DNA of 64,000 nt from Hymenobacter sediminicola. Its GTDB lineage: Bacteria > Bacteroidota > Bacteroidia > Cytophagales > Hymenobacteraceae. Both the position numbers and the translations under genes were made by a program. Positions 1 to 10,187 of this stretch are shown here, piece by piece. Position 1 is the first letter of the stretch. Every line of letters starts with the position of its first letter. Below the pieces are notes generated by a model. The model did not search any database and was not told where the DNA came from. It was given only the letters and a program-made list of their open reading frames with translations. Where the stretch lies: positions 1,795,001-1,859,000 of the forward strand of contig NZ_CP060202.1 in assembly GCF_014250515.1 (NCBI RefSeq), given 5' to 3'.

Positions 1-279
1 AGTGGTGTTTAGGAAAACTACCGCACGGTATTGCCGCAGGATAGCAGGTTGAAAGTTTGCGGCTCGCTTTGTAGTGTCAACCAAAAAGTTATTGGCCGCA
101 CCAAGCTGCTGAATTGCCCGGATGCCATCCGGAATGGAGGTATGATAAAAGCCGCTGGTCTTGTAAAATACCAGAATCCGGGGCACGGGTTGTACTTCGG
201 CTGGCTGCGTCGTTGTAGAGGAGCAGCTGGCAGCTAGCCCCAGTGCCAGCAGTACTGTATTTGATAGCAAGCGTCTCAT
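1..279 (-). CDS. ThuA-like domain lipoprotein (partial, C-terminus outside window)
   Basis: The first 93 codons of a minus-strand gene are present; the rest lies beyond the window edge. The N-terminus is a lipoprotein signal (MRRLLS followed by a hydrophobic stretch and a lipobox LAASC), so the product is probably exported and lipid-anchored. Mature residues from about 34 onward (RILVFYKTSGFYHTSIPDG, then a later VVFLNTT) match the start of the ThuA / trehalose-utilization-like fold, a class I glutamine-amidotransferase-like domain common in Bacteroidota polysaccharide loci. The catalytic status cannot be judged because the domain is cut. The start is the ATG at 279, immediately before the signal peptide. 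The family call is fairly secure; substrate and function are unknown. Confidence 0.8.
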   Translation of the reverse strand, partial: MRRLLSNTVLLALGLAASCSSTTTQPAEVQPVPRILVFYKTSGFYHTSIPDGIRAIQQLGAANNFLVDTTKRAANFQPAILRQYRAVVFLNTT

Positions 280-636
280 CCGGAACAGCAGTTGATAGAA
301 ACTCTGACGTTTTTACGCCGGGCCCCGCCGTAAGTTGAGCAACCCAGTTGGCCGAAGAGAGAAACGAAGCTGGCCCCTCAGTGACAATTCGCTCAGAAAA
401 TCTGTAGTCCGGAACACCAGTTTACAGCATCTGAAAAATGAAAAATTCATCGAGCGTAAGAGAGCTATGGCCATGCGTAGCTAGAGCCAGATACATCTGC
501 TCTTCACGGATATAGGGCCGCTGAGCACTGGAAACGCTGGCATGCGGACGGATACGTTTCTTTTTGCATCTTGAAGCACAACAGCTTGGGCAATCTAGGC
601 GCTTTTCTCTCCTGTTTCTCATTAACCCCAACTATT
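280..636. other. Intergenic stretch, 357 bp
   Basis: This is the divergent space between the ThuA-like gene and the cupin gene. Short open frames exist on both strands but lack family features or credible starts, so none is called. It presumably holds both promoters; no clear TTG/TAnnTTTG pair was seen. Confidence 0.5.
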
Positions 637-1005
637 ATGAGCCAGCCAGCTTCTCTCCTAGATCCTATCAAAGGTGCCGACCACCGCGTAGTGGGCGGCG
701 TGGCCATAGACATGGTGCGCACCGGCGACGCACGGGTAAAGCGCGTGGTGTATCCGGTGGGTTTCCGCTGGTCGCAGAATATGAAGCCGGTAGTAAGCAC
801 CGACTTATGCATGCACGCACATGTCGGCTTTTTGGCCCAGGGCGAGTTTCATATTCAGTATGCCGATGGTAAAATAGAGGAGTTTGTGGCGCCACAAGTA
901 GTAGCCATTGCCCCGGGCCATGATGGCTGGGTGGTAGGCGAGCAGCCTGCTATACTGATTGAGTTTGACTTCGAAGGCGAAACCGTGCAGCGTATGGGGC
1001 TGTAG
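637..1005 (+). CDS. Small cupin-domain protein
   Basis: A 122-residue protein that looks like a single cupin beta-barrel. Residues around 58-100 carry an MHAH motif followed by a GEFHIQYADG turn and a later FVAPQVVAIAPGHDG segment, matching the two conserved cupin motifs with a His pair as potential metal ligands. No signal peptide is present, so it is probably cytoplasmic. The frame is open further upstream, to 571, but the ATG at 637 (MSQPASLLDP) starts the alignable domain and follows a typical A/T-containing leader. No operon partner is visible: the next gene is convergent. The enzyme activity or sensor role cannot be inferred. Confidence 0.7.
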   Translation: MSQPASLLDPIKGADHRVVGGVAIDMVRTGDARVKRVVYPVGFRWSQNMKPVVSTDLCMHAHVGFLAQGEFHIQYADGKIEEFVAPQVVAIAPGHDGWVVGEQPAILIEFDFEGETVQRMGL

Positions 1006-1052
1006 GTGCTGGTACAGCGGGCCACCTGGCAGGTCTAGTGAAGTTGTCTGGG

Positions 1053-1361
1053 TTATCGTAGCCCAAATAGAGCCGGGCCCGCTGGTATTACTGCCGGGTG
1101 AACCTGTATCGGCACTACCGACGACGAGGCGATGATAGTGCCAGCCGAGTCGCAGTAGCATACTTTGTATTCAATGGTACTCCCCATCGGCGGATTGCGG
1201 TCTAAGTGGGGGCTGCAGGCGTTGTGGGCTATGCACTCCCAGTTTGCGCCATGCTGCCGCCGGTAGATGTAAGCAAACCGGCCGTGCAGCCGCGGAAAAT
1301 CCAGGCGGCAGCCAGCGGGTACCAAGTGCAGGTGCAAGGCTGTTGAGAGAATGGTAGACAT
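1053..1361 (-). CDS. Hypothetical protein, about 102 aa
   Basis: An open frame with the composition of a real protein but no family I recognise. It has several Cys (ECIAHNACSP, then KVCYCDSAG) and a central YIYRR segment. The ATG at 1361 is preferred over a GTG 27 bases upstream. It converges on the cupin gene with about 47 bp between the stops and lies just upstream of rtcB on the same strand. No signal peptide is obvious. The call rests on residue composition and the absence of a better frame on the other strand. Confidence 0.5.
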   Translation of the reverse strand: MSTILSTALHLHLVPAGCRLDFPRLHGRFAYIYRRQHGANWECIAHNACSPHLDRNPPMGSTIEYKVCYCDSAGTIIASSSVVPIQVHPAVIPAGPALFGLR

Positions 1362-1537
1362 GGCTAGGCAGATCAGACGTGAAACCACGGCGCCCCGAAA
1401 GCCGAAGCGCCGACTTAACTAGTAATGCCAAGATTTATGAGCATGAGATTCACTGGTTTTTTATGCGTAAACAACTGATTTGCAAGGTGTGATATACGAA
1501 TTATGGGAGCTTGGTGTTTCCGGAAAACAATACTCAA

Positions 1538-2968
1538 TTACTCACCGCCATAGCGGCTTTTGCCTCCGCCGCCGGCATCCATGCGCACGATGCGCGGCGT
1601 GAAAGAGCCCAGCACATCCACTAGGTCGCGCTGGTGGGCCATCACCTGATGAATGTCTTTGTAGGCCATCGGGGCCTCGTCAAGCCCGCCCCCAATCAGC
1701 TCGATACCATGGTCGCGCAGGTGGCGGCGCACGTCGCCTTCGGAAAGGTTCTGCTTGGCCTGGGTGCGCGACATTCTGCGGCCCGCCCCATGCGAAGCCG
1801 ACTGAATGGAGTCCCGCTCGCCGCGCCCCCGCACAATAAAGCCGGGAGCCGTCATCGAGCCCGGAATGACTCCCAGCACTCCTTTTCCGGCCGGCGTAGC
1901 GCCCTTGCGGTGCACTATGGCTTCCCGGCCATCGGGCAGCGTTTCTTTCCAGGCAAAGTTGTGGTGATTCTCTACTTTGGCCAGCGGCTTTTCGCCCAGC
2001 GCCTGGCTTAGGCGGCGGTGGATGTCGCGGTGGCAGGCCGAGGCGTAGTCGCCGGCCAGGTTCATGGCTGCCCAGTATTCCTGGCCTTCCTGGCTGTCGA
2101 GGTCGAGCCAGGCCAGGTAGCGGGCTTCGGGCGGCAGCGGGCACTTGCTCATGGCCACTTTGGTGTAGTGCTGCGCAATGGCCGCGCCCAGCCCCCGCGA
2201 ACCGGAGTGCGAAAGCAGCCCCAGATACTGGCCGGGCGCCAGGTCCAAGTCGTTGTCGTCGTCGGTGATTTCGACGACGCCCCACTCCACGAAGTGGTTG
2301 CCGGAGCCCGACGAGCCGAGCTGGTTGTAGGCCGCGTCGCGCTTGCCGCGCACCACCGCAATTTCTCTGAACTCGGGACGCTCCAGAATAGGGTCGTCAG
2401 TCGGATTCTTGAACACTTCCTTGCCGCCGAAACGAGTGTGGTTGTGCAGCAGCTTTTTCAGTTCCTGTGTATGCTGGTCCAGATAATGGGACGGCACCGG
2501 AAACACCGACAGCGCCATCCGGCAGCCAATATCCATGCCCACGCCGTAGGGAATCACGGCATTGTCAACGGCCAGCACGCCTCCGATGGGCAGGCCGTAG
2601 CCCTGGTGCGCATCGGGCATCAGGGCGCCATCCAGCGTCACGGGGAGCTGCATGGCGGTGTCCATCTGGCGGCGCGCACCGTCCTCAATAAACGCCTCGC
2701 CGTAGCGGCGGTAGTCCTTGATTTCGGAGTTGAGCGTCACGTCGCGTTTGGGGTCGGGCACGAATTCCTTCGCCAGCTCCCGCCACAGCGAGTCGCGCAG
2801 GTAGGCATACGGGTCGGCTTTAATTTTCTGGAGCAACGCCAGCGCGCTGCCTTTATCGAGGGTTTTGAGTTGGCGGTCTTCCAGAATGTTGAGTGCCAGC
2901 GTGGTGGCGCGGCCTTCGGGGAAGCCTATTTTGCGTAAGTCGTTGCCGCGCAGTTTGGAGGTGGCCAT
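1538..2968 (-). CDS. rtcB: RNA ligase RtcB (first paralogue in the window)
   Basis: A 476-residue RtcB. This family joins RNA 2',3'-cyclic phosphate or 3'-phosphate ends to 5'-OH ends using GTP and Mn2+. Visible landmarks are the metal-binding Cys149 in MDIGCRM, the GSSGSGNHFVEWG block, HSGSRG, the NHHNFAW block, and His393 in SASHGAGRRMSR, the expected guanylylated histidine. The start at 2968 (MATSKLRGNDLRKIGFPEG) aligns with the second copy at 34183. It stands alone, divergent from selO, with no Ro60 or RtcA gene beside it. A glycine-rich tail follows the final conserved FTPRIVRM. The family call is secure. Its division of labour with the second copy is unknown. Confidence 0.95.
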   Translation of the reverse strand: MATSKLRGNDLRKIGFPEGRATTLALNILEDRQLKTLDKGSALALLQKIKADPYAYLRDSLWRELAKEFVPDPKRDVTLNSEIKDYRRYGEAFIEDGARRQMDTAMQLPVTLDGALMPDAHQGYGLPIGGVLAVDNAVIPYGVGMDIGCRMALSVFPVPSHYLDQHTQELKKLLHNHTRFGGKEVFKNPTDDPILERPEFREIAVVRGKRDAAYNQLGSSGSGNHFVEWGVVEITDDDNDLDLAPGQYLGLLSHSGSRGLGAAIAQHYTKVAMSKCPLPPEARYLAWLDLDSQEGQEYWAAMNLAGDYASACHRDIHRRLSQALGEKPLAKVENHHNFAWKETLPDGREAIVHRKGATPAGKGVLGVIPGSMTAPGFIVRGRGERDSIQSASHGAGRRMSRTQAKQNLSEGDVRRHLRDHGIELIGGGLDEAPMAYKDIHQVMAHQRDLVDVLGSFTPRIVRMDAGGGGKSRYGGE

Positions 2969-3177
2969 GGGAGAACAGGGGAGGGTGGAGCCTGTTGTAG
3001 CGCTGATTGGCGGCCCGGGGTTATGGACGAGCTACTCACCGGCCGCCCGCGCCGGCTGGCGCAAACCCAACCGAAACAAGCACCCTCGTTCTGCGTTGTC
3101 GAACTTGCGGCATAGCTTATCAGCCGTGGCCCATTGGCCGACCGGCGGCTGTGCCCGCATCAATCCTCTCGTTTTTT

Positions 3178-4785
3178 ATGCCTGATATGTTGCAGTCTCT
3201 CGATAAAGCTTTGTTTCAGAACTCCTTCGTGGAGGAAATGCGCGGCGAAGCATCCATGGACCAAAGCCCACGCCAGGTGCCGGGCTACCACTATTCGCGG
3301 GTGCTGCCCACGCCCGTTGCTGATCCGCAGCTGCTGGCCTGGTCTGAGGAGCTGGCGGCTTTTCTGGGGCTGGAGCGGCCGCCGGAACGCGGCCCGGCTG
3401 TGGATGCGCTGGCCGGCAACCTCGTGACGGACACCATGAAGCCGTTTGCCGCGCGCTACGGCGGGCACCAGTTCGGTAACTGGGCCGGCCAACTCGGCGA
3501 CGGCCGGGCTATGTCGCTGGGCGAGCTGACGGCTACTGATGGGACGCCGTGGGAAATTCAGCTGAAGGGAGCGGGCCCCACGCCCTACTCGCGCCGCGCC
3601 GATGGGCGCGCCGTGCTGCGTTCCTCGGTGCGCGAGTTTCTCTGCTCCGAGGCCATGCACTACCTCGGCGTGCCCACTACCCGCGCCCTAAGCCTGGTGC
3701 GCACCGGCGACATGGTGGTGCGCGACATGTTTTATGATGGCAACGCCCGTCCTGAGCCCGGGGCCGTGGTGGCGCGCGTAGCGCCCACGTTCGTGCGTTT
3801 CGGCAACTTCCAGATTCTGGCGGCCCACGGCGAAAAAGAGAATCTGCAGGCGCTGGCCGACTACGTTATTCGGCGCTATTACCCCGAACTGGGCGCGCCT
3901 TCGCCGGCCGTGTATGTGCAGTGGCTGGAGGAAGTGTGCCGCCGCACCGCCGTGATGATAGCGCACTGGCAGTCGGTGGGGTTTGTGCATGGCGTGATGA
4001 ACACCGACAACATGTCCATCCTCGGCCTCACCATCGACTACGGCCCCTACGGCTGGCTGGAACCCTACGACCCCGACTGGACGCCCAACACCACCGATTT
4101 TGGCGGGCGGCGCTACGCTTTTGGGCAGCAGCCGCGCGTGGCCCTCTGGAACCTGATGATGCTAGCCCAAGCTCTGATTCCGTTGGTGGAGGACGTGCAG
4201 ACGCTGCGCACCGCACTGGACCAATACGTGACTACCCTGAACGAAACCCAGCACCGCATGATGCTGCGTAAGCTCGGTCTTACCGCAGCAGCAGAAGCGG
4301 CCGAAGCAGATGGCGCGCTGCTTAGTGCCCTACCCGAAGCCCTGGCGGAAGCCGAAGCCGATATGACCCTGTTTTTCCGCCATCTGTCCCACGCGGCTCC
4401 GTCCTTGGTTACGCATCCAGCTATAGAAGAAGCCGTGCTGCAGGAACTGCTAGAAGCCACTTCTTATACCGAAGCGCCGGAGAAGCACCAGAAGCTGCGG
4501 GAGTGGCTGGGGCAGTATACGCTACGACTCCGGCAGGAAACCGCGCCGCCGGAAGAAATACGGGCCGGTATGCTTGCCGCCAACCCCAAATATGTATTGC
4601 GCAACTACCTCGCCCAGCAGGCTATTGAGGCCGCCGGAACCGGCGACCTGACGCTACTGAACCGCCTGATGCTGGTGCTCAAAAAGCCCTTCGCTGAGCA
4701 GCCCGAGCACGACGACCTAGCTGCCAAACGCCCGGACTGGGCCCGCGAAAAGCCCGGCAGCGCTACGCTTTCGTGCAGCTCGTAA
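3178..4785 (+). CDS. selO: Protein adenylyltransferase SelO (YdiU family)
   Basis: A 535-residue protein with the hallmarks of the SelO pseudokinase-fold AMPylators, which transfer AMP from ATP to Ser/Thr/Tyr of target proteins, including redox enzymes. Signature stretches are RYGGHQFGNWAGQLGDGRA, KGAGPTPYSRRADG, the HGVMNTDNMS catalytic-loop region, and the NTTDFGGRRYAFGQQP segment. The frame is open upstream to 3007, but the first ATG giving a family-like N-terminus is at 3178 (MPDMLQSLDK). The gene ends without the C-terminal selenocysteine/Cys known from eukaryotic homologues, although a Cys lies four residues from the end (SCSS). It is monocistronic, with a strong terminator just downstream. 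Confidence 0.93.
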   Translation: MPDMLQSLDKALFQNSFVEEMRGEASMDQSPRQVPGYHYSRVLPTPVADPQLLAWSEELAAFLGLERPPERGPAVDALAGNLVTDTMKPFAARYGGHQFGNWAGQLGDGRAMSLGELTATDGTPWEIQLKGAGPTPYSRRADGRAVLRSSVREFLCSEAMHYLGVPTTRALSLVRTGDMVVRDMFYDGNARPEPGAVVARVAPTFVRFGNFQILAAHGEKENLQALADYVIRRYYPELGAPSPAVYVQWLEEVCRRTAVMIAHWQSVGFVHGVMNTDNMSILGLTIDYGPYGWLEPYDPDWTPNTTDFGGRRYAFGQQPRVALWNLMMLAQALIPLVEDVQTLRTALDQYVTTLNETQHRMMLRKLGLTAAAEAAEADGALLSALPEALAEAEADMTLFFRHLSHAAPSLVTHPAIEEAVLQELLEATSYTEAPEKHQKLREWLGQYTLRLRQETAPPEEIRAGMLAANPKYVLRNYLAQQAIEAAGTGDLTLLNRLMLVLKKPFAEQPEHDDLAAKRPDWAREKPGSATLSCSS

Positions 4786-4800
4786 ACAGGCAGTAGCTAC

Positions 4801-4841
4801 ACAAGAGAAAGGCCCTGGCAATGCCGGGGCCTTTCTCTTGT
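4801..4841. terminator. Bidirectional terminator hairpin
   Basis: A near-perfect inverted repeat (arms of about 15 bp, ACAAGAGAAAGGCCC and its complement) lies between the convergent selO and pirin-like genes, with A-rich and T-rich flanks that suit termination in both directions. Confidence 0.85.
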
Positions 4842-4861
4842 AAATCAGGATGAATTACAGG

Positions 4862-5563
4862 TTACTGGGTGTTGTTTTTCAGCTCCAGCAGCAGCACCAG
4901 CGCATTGTTGCTCAGCGCTTCCAGCTCCACTTCTTCGGTGTGCCACAGCGCCAGCCCGTCTTTTTCGTGCAGCAGCCGGCCTTCCACCTCGAAAGCGCCG
5001 GCAATGACGAAGGTGAACAGCTGCGCCTTTGCGTCAAGCTGGTAATCGGCCTCATGGCGTCCTGCAAACCGGCCCAGGCTCAGCGAAAACAAGCGGGTGT
5101 CGGTGGCCGGAATTACCGTTGCAAGTTGGTTTTCCAGCTCCGGCAGGCTGAACGCAAAGGTTTGAGCCGCCTCCGGGGCGGCTGAGTCCCCATTCAGCCA
5201 GATATGCAGGAAGGTAATCTGCTCCTCGCTGTAAGGATTCGTGAAGCAGATGGTGCTGCCGGCGGCCACACGCAGCAGCTGAATTTCCTCTACCTGCACC
5301 TGTGTCTGCCGGCGCCCCACGCCAGCGCTGACTGTGCCGGTGATGGGCAGAATAAGTACCTGGGCATCCTGCTCCGCTGTGATTTTCAGGTGGCTGCCGC
5401 CGGCCAGCATTTCCTCGTTCAGCGCATGCAGGCGGCCAAACGGCCCTTTGTGCTCGTGGGCATACGGCCCGAAGCTGAAGGTGCTGTAGCGCCGGAACTG
5501 GCTGGTTTCGAGCAGGCCGCGCTGCTCCGCCAGGAAAATCTTGCCGGGTGTCTGCCGAATCAT
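4862..5563 (-). CDS. Pirin-like bicupin protein (YhaK type)
   Basis: A 233-residue protein built from two cupin-like halves. The N-terminal half contains PGKIFLAEQRG and the FSFGPYAHEHKGPFG segment typical of Bacteroidota pirin/quercetinase-like proteins. The C-terminal half (about residues 130-230) fits the C-terminal cupin of YhaK-type proteins. Biochemical function in this family is poorly defined; redox sensing or quercetin dioxygenase side activity has been reported for relatives. The gene lies directly downstream of an unknown gene on the same strand with one base between stop and start, suggesting cotranscription and perhaps translational coupling. Confidence 0.8.
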   Translation of the reverse strand: MIRQTPGKIFLAEQRGLLETSQFRRYSTFSFGPYAHEHKGPFGRLHALNEEMLAGGSHLKITAEQDAQVLILPITGTVSAGVGRRQTQVQVEEIQLLRVAAGSTICFTNPYSEEQITFLHIWLNGDSAAPEAAQTFAFSLPELENQLATVIPATDTRLFSLSLGRFAGRHEADYQLDAKAQLFTFVIAGAFEVEGRLLHEKDGLALWHTEEVELEALSNNALVLLLELKNNTQ

Positions 5564-5564
5564 G

Positions 5565-6071
5565 CTATGCGGCCGGGTGAAGAGCGTGAATGGAAAGAAA
5601 AGGCTGGAGCTGCACCAGATGCGTTGGCACCTCCTGGCCCGCCGCCGTAAGCGCCTGCTCCGACACCAGCAAGTGCGTGCCGATGGTTTCGTGCCACACC
5701 AGCGGGTCGGAGTAGAAGTTGATGGCTACCTGGTGCCGGAATTTATCGGCGAGGTCGGAGTTGATGATTTCGAACTGAAACCGGCTGAATTTCAGAAAGT
5801 GCCGGCCCAAATTATCCGTCACGTCCGGCACCAGCCCCTGCAGCTGCGGCAGGTAGCCGCGCACCGCTGCACTCACCAGAAAATGCAGCTTTTCGGCACC
5901 GGGTGCATGCTGCAGCAGCTGCCCAAACGTGCGGTACTGCCCCTGCTGATTGAAGTATTGCGCCTGCATCCGAAATTCCGCGTACGTGTCCTCAAACACC
6001 AGCTTGTCCCACGGCTTGGTGGAAGCGGTATCAATGATTTTGCGGTAGCACAGCGTGATGATGCGGTTCAT
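5565..6071 (-). CDS. Conserved-looking hypothetical protein, 168 aa
   Basis: A 168-residue soluble protein without recognised motifs. It begins MNRIITLCYRKIIDTAS, is rich in aromatic residues, and has no signal peptide or membrane span. Its stop lies one base from the start of the pirin-like gene, so the two probably form an operon. It may be a partner of, or accessory to, the pirin, but nothing in the sequence shows a mechanism. Confidence 0.7.
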   Translation of the reverse strand: MNRIITLCYRKIIDTASTKPWDKLVFEDTYAEFRMQAQYFNQQGQYRTFGQLLQHAPGAEKLHFLVSAAVRGYLPQLQGLVPDVTDNLGRHFLKFSRFQFEIINSDLADKFRHQVAINFYSDPLVWHETIGTHLLVSEQALTAAGQEVPTHLVQLQPFLSIHALHPAA

Positions 6072-6204
6072 GAGGTAGAATTGCGGAATGGTGAAATGGT
6101 GGGCTGGTGGGGAGGAGGCTGGGTTCTGGCTTTTATAGGGACAAGCGAGAAGTAAAGCCTCCGCCTTTTCTATCCCGTCAACTCACCACTTTACCATGCT
6201 GTCT

Positions 6205-6909
6205 TTATGCCGGCACAGCCAGCGAAATCGACAGTTCGAAGCCGGCGCTGGTGCTGCCCGTGACGGTAGCCAGTTCCTGCGCTACCCCGTCGCTGAAGAC
6301 GTTGTCCTGGGCGTTGGTGGTGTAGCCGTTCAGGCCTTTGGTATAGCCGTTTACAGCCGCTACAGCCGTGCCGGTGCCCTCAGGGAAGGCAATCTGCGTC
6401 ACTTTCAGCGACTGGCCGCTGGCCGAATACACGTGCACATGAATGTGGGTGGCGCGGCCCGAGTACCAGCCGGGGAAGATGCTCGTGAAAGTTACCAGGC
6501 CATTAGCATCGGTGGTCTGGCGGCCGCGCAGGAAGTGCACGCTCTGGTAGTTGGTGCTCTGCATGCCGGTGCCGCCGTACTCCGAGTAGTTTCCTTCGGC
6601 GTCGCAGTGCCAGATATCGACCAGCGCGCCGGCCAGCGGAACGCAGCTGCTGTTCGTGATGGTGATTTTGGCGGCCATAGCGTAGCCCGACTTGTTGTCG
6701 CGGATGTCGCTACGCACGTAGGAGGCGGGTACTTTGGTCGGGAACGGACCTTCTGTTTCGGTAGGTGCTACGGTGCAACTGCCGGAGCCGGTGCCGCCTG
6801 TAGTATCGGGGGTAGGCGTCACGTCATCTTCTTTGCCGCAGGCAGAAAGCAGAACGGGCGTAGACATAGCGCCGACCAGCAGGCTTTTTAAAAAGTGCTT
6901 TCTTTCCAT
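6205..6909 (-). CDS. Intradiol ring-cleavage dioxygenase-like lipoprotein
   Basis: A 234-residue exported protein. A lipoprotein signal (hydrophobic core, then LLSACGK) is followed by a Gly/Thr-rich linker and an intradiol dioxygenase fold. Family motifs are TEGPFPT, DIWHCDAEGNYSEYGG (first tyrosine ligand), FLRGRQTTDANG, and SIFPGWYSGRATHIHVHV, which supplies the second Tyr and the His-x-His iron ligands. All four ligands of protocatechuate/catechol dioxygenases therefore seem present. An exported, lipid-anchored version is common in Bacteroidota; its natural aromatic substrate is unknown. No other aromatic-degradation genes are nearby. The gene diverges from the NCS1 transporter. Confidence 0.85.
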   Translation of the reverse strand: MERKHFLKSLLVGAMSTPVLLSACGKEDDVTPTPDTTGGTGSGSCTVAPTETEGPFPTKVPASYVRSDIRDNKSGYAMAAKITITNSSCVPLAGALVDIWHCDAEGNYSEYGGTGMQSTNYQSVHFLRGRQTTDANGLVTFTSIFPGWYSGRATHIHVHVYSASGQSLKVTQIAFPEGTGTAVAAVNGYTKGLNGYTTNAQDNVFSDGVAQELATVTGSTSAGFELSISLAVPA

Positions 6910-7157
6910 GAGAGTGAAGGGTTAGGTGTTGGAGTGAGTTGCTGTTCGAATTTGCGCCTATCCATCCGCACTACACCCCTGCAATCGACCAGCCGGCAGT
7001 TTGTGCCGATAGATGCCGTGCTTTTTTCGCCAGGCAAAGGGGCAGAATATCCTGCTATGAGCCAGCGCAGGCCGCAGCGGGAAGTTTCCGGCTGGTTGAG
7101 GGCCAAATACTTGCGCATTCTGCTTTATTTACTACCTCAACCCTTCGCGCCTCTGCC

Positions 7158-8666
<1,509 letters not shown>

Positions 8667-8730
8667 GCGGGAAATCTTCAGTATCAACTTAGCTGATGCT
8701 GTTTCGGGCGGTCCTGCCGACCTTTGGGGC

Positions 8731-10068
8731 ATGCATACCCTTGAAGAGCTGCGGGCCGGCAAGTTGACCGGCACCACGCGCCTCGACCTTTCCGCCGGCC
8801 TGACTGAGTTTCCCGCCGAAATATTCGACCTGGCCGATTCGCTGGAAATCCTCAACCTCTCGGGCAATGCCCTGGCTGCGCTGCCCACTGACTTCGGGCG
8901 GCTCCGCAAGCTGCGCATCCTGTTTTGTTCCGATAACCGGTTTACGGAAGTGCCTGCGGTGTTGGGCCAATGCCCGGAGTTGAGCATGGTGGGTTTCAAG
9001 GCCAACCAGATTCGGACGCTGCCGGCCGCCGCATTGCCGCCGGCTCTGCGCTGGCTCATCCTCACCGACAACCAAATGGAAGCTCTGCCGCCCGAAATCG
9101 GGGAGTGCCGGCACCTGCAGAAGCTGATGTTGGCCGGTAACCGCCTCACGCATCTGCCCGAAACTATGATGGGCTGCACACAGCTGGAGCTGCTGCGCAT
9201 TGCCGCCAACCGCCTCCCGGAGCTGCCCGCGTGGCTACTGCAGCTGCCGCGCCTGTCGTGGCTGGCGTATGCCGGCAACCCGTTTTCGGAGCAGGCAGAA
9301 GCCGCGGCGCTGGAACGGCACCCGATAGCCACTATCGACTGGGCACAGCTGGAGTTGCGGCAGCAGCTTGGCGAAGGGGCCTCGGGCATCATTTCGAAGG
9401 CGCGCTGGCACAATGAGAATGGCCGACCCGAACAAGAAGTAGCTGTGAAGCTGTTCAAGGGCGCCGTAACCAGTGACGGACTGCCGCACAGCGAAATGGT
9501 GGCCTGCATCAGCGCCGGCCGCCACCCCAACCTGATTACGGTGGAGGGCAAGATTGCGCACCATCCGGCCGGAGCCGAGGGACTGGTACTAGAGCTAATT
9601 GACCCGATTTTCGGCAACCTGGCCGGGCCACCCAGCTTCGCCACCTGCACCCGCGACGTCTATACTGCCGGCACCACGTTCAGCCTGCAGGCGGCTGTGC
9701 GCATGGCCCACGGCATAGCCTCAGCTGCCGCGCACTTGCACAAGCAGGGAATCCTGCACGGCGACCTGTACGCCCACAACATCCTCAACACGTCCGACGG
9801 CGCCTGCCTGCTCGGCGACTTCGGGGCCGCCTGCTTCTTCAATCCGGAGGAGAAGGAAACTGCGCTGGCGCTGCAGCAGCTAGAAATCCGCGCGTTTGGC
9901 TGCTTGCTGGAAGAACTGCTGGCGCACTGCAACGTGCCTGCCGGAGCGGAAGCTGCGCTGAGCGGCATGCAGGAACTGCAGCGCCAGTGCGTGCAGCCGG
10001 ACACGGCGGCACGGCCCCTGTTTGCAGAAGTGGAGCGCAGGCTTGCCGCCATCCATCAGGGAATGTAG
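8731..10068 (+). CDS. Leucine-rich-repeat protein fused to a protein-kinase domain
   Basis: A 445-residue cytoplasmic protein. Residues about 15-190 form some seven leucine-rich repeats of the LxxLxLxxNxLxxLP type. Residues about 200-440 are a eukaryotic-like kinase: a glycine loop (LGEGASGIISKARW), a VAVKLFK lysine, a catalytic loop HGDLYAHN, and a GDFGAAC stretch in the DFG position. The catalytic-loop Asp and Asn are present (H-G-D rather than H-R-D), so it could be active. Such LRR-kinase fusions are recurrent in Hymenobacter-type genomes. No substrate or partner is indicated, and the flanking genes are unrelated. Confidence 0.85.
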   Translation: MHTLEELRAGKLTGTTRLDLSAGLTEFPAEIFDLADSLEILNLSGNALAALPTDFGRLRKLRILFCSDNRFTEVPAVLGQCPELSMVGFKANQIRTLPAAALPPALRWLILTDNQMEALPPEIGECRHLQKLMLAGNRLTHLPETMMGCTQLELLRIAANRLPELPAWLLQLPRLSWLAYAGNPFSEQAEAAALERHPIATIDWAQLELRQQLGEGASGIISKARWHNENGRPEQEVAVKLFKGAVTSDGLPHSEMVACISAGRHPNLITVEGKIAHHPAGAEGLVLELIDPIFGNLAGPPSFATCTRDVYTAGTTFSLQAAVRMAHGIASAAAHLHKQGILHGDLYAHNILNTSDGACLLGDFGAACFFNPEEKETALALQQLEIRAFGCLLEELLAHCNVPAGAEAALSGMQELQRQCVQPDTAARPLFAEVERRLAAIHQGM

Positions 10069-10187
10069 AGACGCGTATTCGCGTCGTGTCGTTAGCTCCG
10101 CTGACTTTCGGTTGTTGAGGTTGTTTGTGTAAACGGCGCTGTGTCAGTCGTTCAACGGCAAGAGGCGAGTACACGCCTCCATAGCAG
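10066..10187. repeat. Short intergenic palindromic repeats
   Basis: This spacer between the convergent LRR-kinase and pirin genes holds two small palindromes, GACGCG-TATT-CGCGTC (about 10070-10085) and a GAGGCG/CGCCTC hairpin near its right end (the latter reaches into the pirin 3' end). The GTAGAGACGC prefix recurs within the inverted repeats at 28332-28504 and 55568-55651, suggesting one dispersed repeat family. Confidence 0.5.

Noticed and set aside
422-631. Possible minus-strand 69-aa gene
   Set aside because: Low-quality composition, no motif and no plausible start context; it overlaps the leader of the cupin gene.
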